The notes under the pieces are model-generated. The model was not told where the DNA came from, searched no databases, and worked only from the letters and a program-made list of their open reading frames with translations. Below, one piece after another: positions 44,871 to 52,779 of a stretch of DNA of 52,779 nucleotides (the first letter of the stretch is position 1; every line of letters begins with the position of its first letter). The translations under genes and the position numbers were made by a program. The stretch is taken from positions 1 through 52,779 of the forward strand of contig NZ_VLKG01000016.1 of the NCBI RefSeq assembly GCF_007830255.1, written 5' to 3'. This DNA comes from Azomonas agilis. Its GTDB lineage: Bacteria > Pseudomonadota > Gammaproteobacteria > Pseudomonadales > Pseudomonadaceae.

Positions 44871-46430
44871 CTATTTGAGCCCTAAACGCATAGCAAGACG
44901 ATTTAAGTTCGCTGGATCAGCTTTTAGTGCTCGGGCTACCTTACTCCATTGTGGGCCATATTGTTCCAAGGCGTTGCGAATGAGTTGGCGTTGAAACTCA
45001 TCCATGGCTTGGCGCAGATCCCATTCTTGGGCCAATGCGCTATGGGCGATCTCTTCGACTAATTGGGTGGCCGTTGTGGGAGCCAGTCCGGGTAAGTCCA
45101 AAACCTGCTCATCAATGCTCAGAATTTTGGGGGGCTGAGGCGCACGGGCTAAAGCTTTTAAAGCAGCGCGGCCAATTAGGTGTTCTAGCTCACGCACATT
45201 ACCCGGCCATGTGTAGTGCAACAGTGCTTGTTGAGCCTTAGCGGTGAGGCATAACCCCCGTACTCCAAGTTGAACCCGATTCTCTTCCAGAAAATAGCCG
45301 GCTAACAGCAGTACATCCTGTCCTCGGGCTCGTAAGGGGGGAACGGGGAGTGGGTACACCGTCAAACGGTGGTACAGATCAGCCCGAAAGCGGCCCGCCC
45401 GTACTTCGGCGGCTAAGTCGCGATTGGTGGCCGATAAAATGCGTACATCCACCCGATGTTCGTAATCAGAGCCTAGGCGTTGCAGTTGGCCACTTTGCAG
45501 CGCACGGAGCAGTTTAGCCTGTACTGCAAGGGGCAGCTCTCCGATTTCGTCCAAAAATAGGGTGCCTCCATCCGCCAGCTCAAACTTGCCTTTGCGTTCT
45601 TGTACCGCGCCGGAAAAAGCCCCGCGTACATGGCCAAACAGCTCGCTTTCCACCAAGGCATCGGGCAAGGCCGCACAGTTAAGGCTGATAAAGGGTTTAC
45701 GCGCTCGGTTGGAGGCTTGATGAATGGCTTCGGCCACCAATTCTTTACCGACTCCAGTCTCTCCGGTGATTAATACGGTTAGTGAGCTGTCGGCCACAAG
45801 GCGAATTTCGTCCATCATTTGTCGATGGGCTGGGCTTTGGCCAATCAGTTCGCGTGGGGTTGGAGAGGGAACGGCTTGTCGGTACAGCTCAGCGCGCTGG
45901 TGCTCGGCCTCAACGCGTTTGGTTAAGCCCTGAATGCGCTCTCCAGCCTTTACCGTAGCAGCCGCAAGGCTAGCAAAGGCTTCTAGTAAATCCAGATCAA
46001 CCAAATCAAAGCAACAAGGGTCTAGGGCATCCAGTGTCAGCAATCCCCAGAGTTGATCATCCAGATACAGTGAGCAGCCCATGCAGTCGTGGACTTCCAA
46101 GGGGCCGGGAGGATGTTCAATCAAGCCATCATAGGGATCAGGCAAGCTACAGTCTTGAGCAAAGCGCATGGGGCGGCGCTGTTGCAGCAGTAGTTCTAAA
46201 CGAGGGTGTTCATCGCGCCGGAAACGTCGCCCCAGAGTATCAGGGCTTAACCCTTTAACGGCTACTGGAGTAAGTACATCGCCTTCTAAGCGCAACAGGG
46301 CTACAGCATCGCAGGGGAAGAGTTGGCGCAGTGTATTCAATAAGCGAGCATAACGGGCGCTTTGGCTTAACTCGCGGGAAAGATCTGCCACCAAAGGAAC
46401 CAGCCAATCTAAGAGAATTTTTTTGGTCAT
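44871..46430 (-). CDS. norR: NO-sensing sigma54 activator NorR (FhpR-like)
   Basis: A 519-residue enhancer-binding protein. The N-terminal GAF domain (residues 25-165) contains VHDCMGCSLYL, the region of the non-haem iron NO sensor. The AAA+ domain has Walker A GETGVGKE (223-230), the sigma54-contacting loop GAFSGA (270-275), Walker B LFLDEIGEL, and ATNRDL. The C-terminus is a Fis-type helix-turn-helix (WSKVARALKADPANLNRLA). The usual loop is GAFTGA; here Thr is replaced by Ser. It is divergent from hmp, its evident target. Confidence 0.94.
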   Translation of the reverse strand: MTKKILLDWLVPLVADLSRELSQSARYARLLNTLRQLFPCDAVALLRLEGDVLTPVAVKGLSPDTLGRRFRRDEHPRLELLLQQRRPMRFAQDCSLPDPYDGLIEHPPGPLEVHDCMGCSLYLDDQLWGLLTLDALDPCCFDLVDLDLLEAFASLAAATVKAGERIQGLTKRVEAEHQRAELYRQAVPSPTPRELIGQSPAHRQMMDEIRLVADSSLTVLITGETGVGKELVAEAIHQASNRARKPFISLNCAALPDALVESELFGHVRGAFSGAVQERKGKFELADGGTLFLDEIGELPLAVQAKLLRALQSGQLQRLGSDYEHRVDVRILSATNRDLAAEVRAGRFRADLYHRLTVYPLPVPPLRARGQDVLLLAGYFLEENRVQLGVRGLCLTAKAQQALLHYTWPGNVRELEHLIGRAALKALARAPQPPKILSIDEQVLDLPGLAPTTATQLVEEIAHSALAQEWDLRQAMDEFQRQLIRNALEQYGPQWSKVARALKADPANLNRLAMRLGLK

Positions 46431-46481
46431 TTTGACTTTTTTATGGTCGATTTAACTTGGTCAATCATAAGTCAAAATAAC
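46426..46481. promoter_or_regulatory. Three NorR-type enhancer sites (GT-N7-AC)
   Basis: GTCATTTTGAC (46426-46436), GTCGATTTAAC (46446-46456) and GTCAAAATAAC (46471-46481) each fit GT-N7-AC, with start spacing of 20 and 25 bases. E. coli NorR also binds three such sites upstream of norVW to assemble its hexamer. The first site covers the norR start codon, which would allow autorepression. Confidence 0.8.
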
Positions 46482-46522
46482 CTGTCTAGTTTTAATTTAT
46501 TGAATTATAAAGAATTAAATTC

Positions 46523-46538
46523 TGGCATATTTTCTGAA
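46523..46538 (+). promoter_or_regulatory. hmp: Sigma54-like promoter of hmp
   Basis: TGGCATATTTTCTGAA has the invariant GG of the -24 element and, ten bases later, GA where GC is normal for the -12 element. It lies 43 bases before the hmp ATG and 42 bases after the last NorR site, which is proper geometry. The -12 mismatch makes the exact position less certain. Confidence 0.5.
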
Positions 46539-46580
46539 TTGTTCTAGGCAAGCATCCGATTGATCTTAAAGGAGTATTCC

Positions 46581-47762
46581 ATGCTTTCTGAACAGCATCG
46601 TGCATTAGTTAAAGCTACCATCCCTTTGTTAGAACAAGGCGGCGAGGCTTTGACCACGCACTTTTACCAACGTCTGTTTCGGGATCATCCCGAAGTTAAA
46701 GCACTGTTCAATCAAGCTCATCAAGCCAGTGGTGCTCAGCCAAGGGCATTAGCCAACAGCGTGTTGATGTATGCACGTCATATCGACCACTTGGAAGCTT
46801 TAGGGCCGCTAGCCGCTCAAATCGTCAACAAGCATGTGGCCCTTCAGGTGTTACCTGAGCATTATCCTTTGGTGGGTAGTTGTTTGTTGCAGTCCATCCG
46901 CGAGGTTTTGGGGGCTGAAATTGCCACAGATGCTATTTTGGAGGCTTGGGGCGCGGCCTATCAACAATTGGCCGATATGTTGATTCAGGCCGAAGAAGGG
47001 GTCTATGCGGCTAACGCTCAGGCTTCTGGAGGTTGGCGTGGTGCTCGTAGCTTTGTGCTGGCCCGCAGAGAACTTGAGTCCGACGAGATGATCTCTTTAT
47101 ACCTCGTACCCAAAGATGGGGGCTCTGTAGTTCAGGCCCAAGCAGGTCAGTATATAGGTGTGCGTTGGATGCATCAGGGGGAAGAACTGCGCCGCAATTA
47201 TTCCCTGTCTCGCTGTTCGGAGGGAGAGGGGTATCGTATTAGCGTGCAGCGGCAGCTAGGAGGTGTGGTCTCTAATGCACTACATGACGAATTTAAGCTA
47301 GGGGATTCTATTGATGTATTCCCGCCCGCTGGGAATTTTGTGTTGGATCAGAGCCATCAGCCTATAGCGTTAATCAGCGGTGGTTCAGGTATTACGCCCA
47401 CCATAGCGCTGTTGGAAGCAGCTTTAAAAACCCAACGGCCCGTTTATTTCATCCACTGCGCACGTCACGCGGGCGTGCATGCGTTTCGTGATTGGGTGGA
47501 TGAGCAAGCCCGTCAACAACCACAGTTGCAAGTACACTACTGTTACAGCGAGCCTCGTGTTAGGGATTTAGTGGAAGCTAAAGGTTATCTGACCGCTGAC
47601 TTACTAGGCGCTTGGATACCTAATATGAAGGAGGTGCAGTTTTATTGCACCGGGCCGCAGGCTTTCATTCAAGCTAACTATCAATCTTTGTTGGGTTTGG
47701 GGGTGCCCGCTTCCCAGATCCACTCTGAGTTCTTTGGGCCTGCAGTACCTTTAGAGGGCTGA
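46581..47762 (+). CDS. hmp: Flavohaemoprotein, nitric oxide dioxygenase
   Basis: A 393-residue protein that converts NO and O2 to nitrate with NAD(P)H. The globin domain (1-140) shows distal Y29 (HFYQRLF) and proximal H85 (VNKHVAL). The FAD domain shows RRNYSLSR, and the NAD domain shows LISGGSGITPTIALLE and FYCTGPQAF. ATG at 46581 has AAAGGAG six bases upstream. Its promoter region carries NorR sites and a sigma54-like element, so NO induction is expected. Confidence 0.96.
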   Translation: MLSEQHRALVKATIPLLEQGGEALTTHFYQRLFRDHPEVKALFNQAHQASGAQPRALANSVLMYARHIDHLEALGPLAAQIVNKHVALQVLPEHYPLVGSCLLQSIREVLGAEIATDAILEAWGAAYQQLADMLIQAEEGVYAANAQASGGWRGARSFVLARRELESDEMISLYLVPKDGGSVVQAQAGQYIGVRWMHQGEELRRNYSLSRCSEGEGYRISVQRQLGGVVSNALHDEFKLGDSIDVFPPAGNFVLDQSHQPIALISGGSGITPTIALLEAALKTQRPVYFIHCARHAGVHAFRDWVDEQARQQPQLQVHYCYSEPRVRDLVEAKGYLTADLLGAWIPNMKEVQFYCTGPQAFIQANYQSLLGLGVPASQIHSEFFGPAVPLEG

Positions 47763-47779
47763 TTTTCTAGCCTGAGTTG

Positions 47780-48388
47780 TCAAAGCTTTTGGCCTATCAA
47801 TAGAAATACGGGATAAGCACGCTCCAAACCGTCGATGGTCTTATCAATGACGAAGGCAGTGGAGTAATGAGAGGGGGTGATTCCGTTGGCTCGGTACACC
47901 TCCTCTAAATCTGTGCGTTGAAATCCATTATGCGGCACTATTTTGGGAGCATGAAAGCTCCCGTCCTCTGCTTCCAAATCGGCCAAGCAAAGATAGCCTC
48001 TGGGGTTGAGGTGTTGGCTTAGTAGCTTCACAGTTGCTGGGTAATCCTCAATATGATGCAGCACCATCAGGCTAAAGATTAAGTCAAAGCCGCCTTGCAG
48101 AGGCTGATGCTCCAAATTAAGGCTGTGCGTATTGGTTAAGGCTTGTTGGGTTATTTTATGCTCAACCTGTTCCAGCATACCGGTAGCGGTGTCCGCCAGA
48201 ACCAGCTCAGCGGCTGAGTCTGCAAAATTTAGCCCCAATAATCCCGTCCCGCAGCCAAAGTCCAAGGCTCGATATTGGGCAGGTAGCATCGTTTGCTGCT
48301 TGATTTTTTGTGCAACTTCTTGGGCTCTGGCCACACGATGGGACTGTTGATCCCAGGTCGCAGCCTTCTGATTAAAGTATTCGGACAT
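47780..48388 (-). CDS. Class I SAM-dependent methyltransferase
   Basis: A 202-residue methyltransferase of the Methyltransf_11/25 type. Motif I is ALDFGCGTGLLGL (about 41-53), followed by AELVLADTATGML, FDLIFSLMVLHHIED and the C-terminal FLLIGQ strand. The protein has no extra domain, so the substrate cannot be told; family relatives methylate small molecules. It is convergent with hmp, with a 17-base gap. Confidence 0.85.
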   Translation of the reverse strand: MSEYFNQKAATWDQQSHRVARAQEVAQKIKQQTMLPAQYRALDFGCGTGLLGLNFADSAAELVLADTATGMLEQVEHKITQQALTNTHSLNLEHQPLQGGFDLIFSLMVLHHIEDYPATVKLLSQHLNPRGYLCLADLEAEDGSFHAPKIVPHNGFQRTDLEEVYRANGITPSHYSTAFVIDKTIDGLERAYPVFLLIGQKL

Positions 48389-48577
48389 AGCAAATAGCTC
48401 CTTTCGTGCGATAGTCTATTTTAAATGCTGAGTAGATAGTCTTTTGATGCATTACTGTGAAGATCACTTTCAAAGTTTTTCTGCACCAAGTATTTGTTCC
48501 TAGACGTTAAGCATTGATAATCGAAAAACATATTAATAAAAACCAAAATTCATCATTGCTGCAATTTGAGGTATGCA

Positions 48578-50161
48578 ATGGCTACTCGATTAACCCCTAT
48601 TTTTTTTATCTGTGTCGTACAAATCCTGCTGATCTGTTTGGGGTTCTGGCTGTTAGAACAGCATCAATCCACCCTAATCATTTGGATTGTATTAGTAGCT
48701 TGCTTGCCCATTTGCTGGATGCTGTACCGAAATATTTTGTACGCAGAGCGAGTATCTACAGGAGCTGAGACTGCTGATCATGCAGATGCGATCAAAGATT
48801 TGAGTCGAGATCTGTCCCAAACCACTACCCAAAATGCACTTTCTGCGGCCGATGTTGCGTACTCGGTTAAACAGTTGGGGCAACGTCTGGATTCCCAAGT
48901 GTCCAGCGCTAACCAAGTGGTTGTGGGTGCTCAGGCAATGATCGTCACGGAAGAGCAAGCAGCTCAGCTCAGTCAGCAAGCCTTAAATGCCGCAACAGAG
49001 GCTCGTCAGAGCAGTGATGCTGCCATGCATGTAGTGCAGGAAACCATTCGCTGTATGCATCAGTTAAGCGAGCGTGCAACCTTAAGCCGTACCCTGATCG
49101 AAACTCTAAGCCAGCGGAGCGAAGATATTCAGCGGGTAACTCAGGTGATTCAGTCTATTGCCAGTCAGACGAATTTGCTGGCTTTGAATGCCGCGATTGA
49201 AGCCGCTCGGGCGGGCGAATATGGACGAGGTTTTGCTGTAGTTGCCGATGAAGTACGTGGTTTGGCTGGGCGTACTGCGCGAGCTACCGACGAGGTGGGG
49301 CAAATGATTACGGATATTCAACAGCAAACCAGTGCAGTAGTAGGGCAAATTCATGAGTTAGTAACGGCCCTTAATACCAGTGTGAATTCTGTGGAAAAAG
49401 CGGGCCAAGGGTTGGAGCGTATTAATCTATTAGCGGATGGCGTTGCGACTCAGGTTGAGGAGATAGCCAGAGGCTCTGCGGATAATAAGCAGCAGTTGGC
49501 TAGCTTATTTAAGGCTGTTGATCAAATGCGTACTGATTTAACAGAAAGTGAAAGCCATACAGAGCGCTTAGAGAAAGTCGCAAACTTGTTGGAAGATCAA
49601 AGTGAAAAAATCAGTGAGCGTTTGGCTGAAATTGCCCTGAATGATTACCATCAGAAAGTGTTTGATTTAGCTCGTCATGCTGCGCAGCAAATCACTGAGC
49701 GCTTTGAGCAGGATATTGCTATAGGAAAAATAAGTCTCGCGGATTTAATGGATCGTGCACTACAGCCAATCCCCAATACACAACCGACTAAATACCACTC
49801 CCGTTTTGATGGTTATACAGATCAAGTATTGCCTGAGATTCAGGAGCCTTTGTTAAAGCATTCAGGAGTTATTTTCGCAATTGCCTGTACTGCGGAGGGT
49901 TACGTCCCAACTCACAATCGGGCCTTTAGTGAAGCCCCTAACGGCAATGCAGAGCATGATCGGCTGAAAAGTCGCAGCAAGAGGTTGTTTAATGACCAAA
50001 CAGGGCTACGTTGTGGCAGTCATACTAAGAAAATGCTGCTACAAACCTATACCCGCGATACCGGTGAGTTGATGCACGATTTGTCAGTACCTATTTGGGT
50101 AAAAGGCCAACATTGGGGCGGTTTTAGGGTGGCTTATCGGCCAGAGTCAAGTCCACGCTAA
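48578..50161 (+). CDS. Methyl-accepting chemotaxis protein with C-terminal sensor domain
   Basis: A 527-residue chemoreceptor. Two hydrophobic segments at residues 5-25 and 32-50 are separated by only a few residues, so there is no periplasmic sensing domain and no obvious HAMP. The signalling hairpin includes [20 protein letters not shown] and [19 protein letters not shown]. After residue 380 comes a separate domain with [34 protein letters not shown], and [20 protein letters not shown], which I recall from receptors of other proteobacteria. It probably senses a cytoplasmic signal. ATG at 48578 has GAGG six bases upstream. Confidence 0.9.
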   Translation: MATRLTPIFFICVVQILLICLGFWLLEQHQSTLIIWIVLVACLPICWMLYRNILYAERVSTGAETADHADAIKDLSRDLSQTTTQNALSAADVAYSVKQLGQRLDSQVSSANQVVVGAQAMIVTEEQAAQLSQQALNAATEARQSSDAAMHVVQETIRCMHQLSERATLSRTLIETLSQRSEDIQRVTQVIQSIASQTNLLALNAAIEAARAGEYGRGFAVVADEVRGLAGRTARATDEVGQMITDIQQQTSAVVGQIHELVTALNTSVNSVEKAGQGLERINLLADGVATQVEEIARGSADNKQQLASLFKAVDQMRTDLTESESHTERLEKVANLLEDQSEKISERLAEIALNDYHQKVFDLARHAAQQITERFEQDIAIGKISLADLMDRALQPIPNTQPTKYHSRFDGYTDQVLPEIQEPLLKHSGVIFAIACTAEGYVPTHNRAFSEAPNGNAEHDRLKSRSKRLFNDQTGLRCGSHTKKMLLQTYTRDTGELMHDLSVPIWVKGQHWGGFRVAYRPESSPR

Positions 50162-50171
50162 ATCGGTATTT

Positions 50172-50206
50172 AAAACAAACCCCGCGTTGAGCGGGGTTTG
50201 TTTTTT
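50172..50206 (+). terminator. Terminator between the chemoreceptor gene and acnB
   Basis: AAAACAAACCCCGC-GTTGA-GCGGGGTTTGTTTT stem followed by TTTTTT; the mirror strand also ends in a U-rich tract, so it can serve both convergent genes. Confidence 0.9.
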
Positions 50207-50244
50207 AATGCGATGACCGAGGCATAACGCCTCGGTCTGGTGCA

Positions 50245-52779
50245 TTACACGGAAGCTACAGCGATCTTGGCTTCTTCCGCTTTTTTGCGGAAGTCAGCAA
50301 TTTGATCGAAGCTCAGGTAGCGATAGATGTCGGCAGCCATGCTGTCGATATTTTTCGCGTACTCCATGTACTCAGCCACGGTTGGCAGTTTGCCCAGAAT
50401 GGAGGCAACAGACGCCAGCTCAGCAGAGGACAGGAACACGTCTGTAGAATCGCCCAGACGGTTCGGGAAGTTACGAGTAGAAGTAGAGACTACCGTGGAG
50501 CCCGTTTGTACGCGGGCTTGGTTACCCATGCACAGAGAGCAACCGGGCATCTCCATACGCGCCCCGGCTTTGCCGTAGATGCCGTAGTAGCCTTCTTCGG
50601 TCAGCTGGTGAGCGTCCATTTTGGTGGGCGGAGACAGCCACAGGCGAGTAGGAATACCGCCTTTGACTTTGTCCAGCAGCTTACCGGCAGCGCGGAAGTG
50701 ACCGATGTTGGTCATGCAAGAGCCGATGAAGACTTCATCGATCTTACGGCCAGCCACTTCGGACAGCAGACGAGCGTCATCAGGATCGTTCGGGGCGCAC
50801 AGGATGGGCTCTTTAACGTCAGCCAGATCGATTTCGATCACGGCAGCGTATTCAGCATCCGCATCGCCTTCCAGCAGCTGAGGTTTAGCCAACCAAGCTT
50901 CCATCGCCTGAGCACGACGCTCCAGAGTGCGAGGATCACCGTAACCTTCGCTGATCATCCAACGCAGCAGCGTGATGTTGGATTTCAGGTAGTCAGCGAT
51001 GGGCTTCTCAGGCAGTTTGATGGTGCAACCAGCGGCAGAGCGCTCGGCAGAAGCATCAGACAGTTCGAAGGCTTGTTCTACGGTCAAATCGTTCAGACCT
51101 TCGATTTCGAGAATACGGCCAGAGAAGATGTTCTTCTTGCCTTTTTTCTCAACGGTCAGCAGGCCCGCTTTGATGGCGTAGTAAGGGATGGCATGCACCA
51201 GATCACGCAGGGTGATACCGGGTTGCATTTTGCCTTTGAAGCGCACCAGAACGGACTCTGGCATGTCCAGAGGCATTACACCGGTAGCGGCGGCGAAAGC
51301 CACCAGACCGGAACCGGCTGGGAAGGAGATACCGATGGGGAAACGGGTGTGCGAGTCACCACCAGTACCCACGGTGTCCGGCAGCAGCATGCGGTTCAGC
51401 CAGCTGTGGATGATACCGTCGCCAGGACGCAGAGAAATACCCCCACGAGTCATGATGAAATCAGGCAGCGTGTGGTGGGTCTTAACGTCGATGGGCTTAG
51501 GATAAGCCGCCGTGTGGCAGAAAGACTGCATGACCAGATCAGCAGAGAAGCCCAAGCAAGCCAAGTCTTTCAGCTCGTCACGGGTCATAGGACCTGTGGT
51601 GTCTTGAGAACCTACGGTGGTCATCTTAGGTTCGCAGTAGGTGCCGGGACGAACCCCTTTGCCTTCTGGCAGACCGCAAGCACGGCCCACCATTTTTTGA
51701 GCCAGAGAGTAACCCTTGCCGCTGTCGGCAGGCGCTTCGGGCTTTTTGAACAGGGTAGAAGGAGCCAGACCCAGTTCAGCACGAGCTTTCTCGGTCAGGC
51801 CACGACCGATGATCAGAGGAATACGGCCACCGGCACGTACTTCGTCCAACAGAACGTCGGTTTTCAGCTGGAAGCTGGTAACCAGCTCATCGCTGCCATG
51901 ACGGCGGACTTCACCCTTGATGGGGTAAACGTCAATGACATCGCCCATGGCCAAGTTGGTGCAGTCGAACTCGATCGGCAGAGCGCCGGCATCTTCCATG
52001 GTGTTGTAGAAGATCGGGGCGATTTTGGTACCAAAGCAGAAACCACCCGCGCGCTTGTTCGGAACGTAGGGGATGTCGTCACCGAAGAACCAGAGTACGG
52101 AGTTGGTAGCAGACTTACGAGAAGAACCAGTACCTACTACGTCACCCACATAGGCCACAGGGAAGCCTTTGGCTTTAGCTGCTTCGATTTGCTTCAGCGG
52201 GCCAACGGAACCCGGCTGAACAGGCTCGATGCCGTCACGCGCCATTTTCAACATGGCCAGCGCGTGCAGCGGAATGTCAGGACGAGACCAGGCATCAGGA
52301 GCGGGAGACAGGTCGTCGGTGTTGGTTTCGCCAGGCACCTTGAACACGGTCAGAGTGATTTTTTCTGGGACGGCGGGTTTAGCGGTGAACCACTCGCCGT
52401 CAGCCCACGACTGGAGAACGGCTTTAGCGTTGGCATTGCCCGCTTTAGCTTTCTCGGTCACATCGTGGAAGGTGTCGAACATCAGCAGGGTGTGCTTCAG
52501 TTGTTCGGCAGCGATAGCACCCAGTTCGGCGCTGTCTAGCAGCTCAACCAGAGTGGCAATGTTGTAACCACCTTGCATGCTACCCAGCAGCTCAGTGGCA
52601 CGCGCTTTGGTGATTAGAGGAGAGGTGGCTTCGCCTTTAACGATGGCGGTCAGGAAACCGGCCTTAACGTAGGCAGCCTCATCAACCCCCGGGGGTACGC
52701 GGTTAGTAATCAGGTCAACTAGGAAGTTTTCTTCGCCGGCCGGCGGGTTTTTCAACAGATCGACTAGGCCAGCGGTTTG
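50245..52779 (-). CDS. acnB: Aconitate hydratase B (5' end beyond window)
   Basis: At least 844 residues of AcnB, the main TCA-cycle aconitase, isomerising citrate to isocitrate. The coding frame continues past the last base ([16 protein letters not shown]), so roughly 25-30 N-terminal residues lie outside. Seen are the HEAT-like and swivel domains ([36 protein letters not shown]) and the catalytic core with the iron-sulfur cysteines in [11 protein letters not shown] and [13 protein letters not shown]. The C-terminus reads [18 protein letters not shown]. Confidence 0.98.
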   Translation of the reverse strand, partial: QTAGLVDLLKNPPAGEENFLVDLITNRVPPGVDEAAYVKAGFLTAIVKGEATSPLITKARATELLGSMQGGYNIATLVELLDSAELGAIAAEQLKHTLLMFDTFHDVTEKAKAGNANAKAVLQSWADGEWFTAKPAVPEKITLTVFKVPGETNTDDLSPAPDAWSRPDIPLHALAMLKMARDGIEPVQPGSVGPLKQIEAAKAKGFPVAYVGDVVGTGSSRKSATNSVLWFFGDDIPYVPNKRAGGFCFGTKIAPIFYNTMEDAGALPIEFDCTNLAMGDVIDVYPIKGEVRRHGSDELVTSFQLKTDVLLDEVRAGGRIPLIIGRGLTEKARAELGLAPSTLFKKPEAPADSGKGYSLAQKMVGRACGLPEGKGVRPGTYCEPKMTTVGSQDTTGPMTRDELKDLACLGFSADLVMQSFCHTAAYPKPIDVKTHHTLPDFIMTRGGISLRPGDGIIHSWLNRMLLPDTVGTGGDSHTRFPIGISFPAGSGLVAFAAATGVMPLDMPESVLVRFKGKMQPGITLRDLVHAIPYYAIKAGLLTVEKKGKKNIFSGRILEIEGLNDLTVEQAFELSDASAERSAAGCTIKLPEKPIADYLKSNITLLRWMISEGYGDPRTLERRAQAMEAWLAKPQLLEGDADAEYAAVIEIDLADVKEPILCAPNDPDDARLLSEVAGRKIDEVFIGSCMTNIGHFRAAGKLLDKVKGGIPTRLWLSPPTKMDAHQLTEEGYYGIYGKAGARMEMPGCSLCMGNQARVQTGSTVVSTSTRNFPNRLGDSTDVFLSSAELASVASILGKLPTVAEYMEYAKNIDSMAADIYRYLSFDQIADFRKKAEEAKIAVASV

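Noticed and set aside
50302-52539. A 745-codon open frame on the plus strand
   Set aside because: It lies wholly antisense to acnB, whose product matches aconitase B from end to end; the long frame comes from the codon bias of acnB.

Overview
The window looks like chromosomal DNA of a gammaproteobacterium of the Pseudomonadaceae or a close relative. I infer this from gene order as I remember it, not from a database search: yccA-tusDCBE next to a tRNA-Ser, pyrD/rmf/rlmKL/dacB, dgt with a small lipoprotein, the aerobic cobB-bluB-cobD-cobC-cobQ-cobU-cobT-cobC-cobS operon, ybiT, and fhpR-like norR/hmp all resemble Pseudomonas arrangements.

Region 1 (1-7504) is accessory DNA. An IS110-family element of the IS1111 type fills the left edge. 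It is followed by a two-gene Septu-type anti-phage module (ptuA-ptuB), about 2 kb without a convincing gene but crowded with inverted and direct repeats, and a phage fragment (XRE regulator, small terminase subunit, 24-codon stub of a next gene). The accessory DNA stops at the 3' end of a tRNA-Ser(UGA) gene, the usual place for an integrated element to end.

Region 2 (7505-20556) is core genome. It holds yccA, the TusDCB-TusE sulfur relay for tRNA 2-thiouridine, pyrD, the ribosome hibernation gene rmf with a hairpin-rich leader, the 23S rRNA methyltransferase fusion rlmKL, PBP4 (dacB), a dGTPase, a lipoprotein, a FabI-like reductase, and a ygiB/ygiC-like pair (Ser-rich lipoprotein plus ATP-grasp amide ligase).

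Region 3 (20557-29762) holds a lipoprotein gene with a possible leader switch and a nine-gene late-cobalamin operon. Most of its genes overlap. It takes cobyrinate to cobalamin and makes its own dimethylbenzimidazole through BluB.

Region 4 (29743-43340) has glpD and bglX, an AT-rich beta-propeller gene, the ABC-F ATPase ybiT, and a three-gene cluster: transglutaminase, ATP-grasp fused to alpha-E, and transglutaminase-DUF2126. This cluster matches a predicted peptide-ligating and peptide-processing system whose product is still poorly defined.

Region 5 (43341-52779) has two divergently controlled stress modules with visible operators. One is DmeF/DmeR metal efflux with a C-tract palindrome. 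The other is NorR/Hmp nitric-oxide detoxification with three GT-N7-AC sites and a sigma54-like promoter. They are followed by a SAM methyltransferase, a chemoreceptor with a C-terminal sensor domain, and the 5'-truncated acnB gene that runs off the window.
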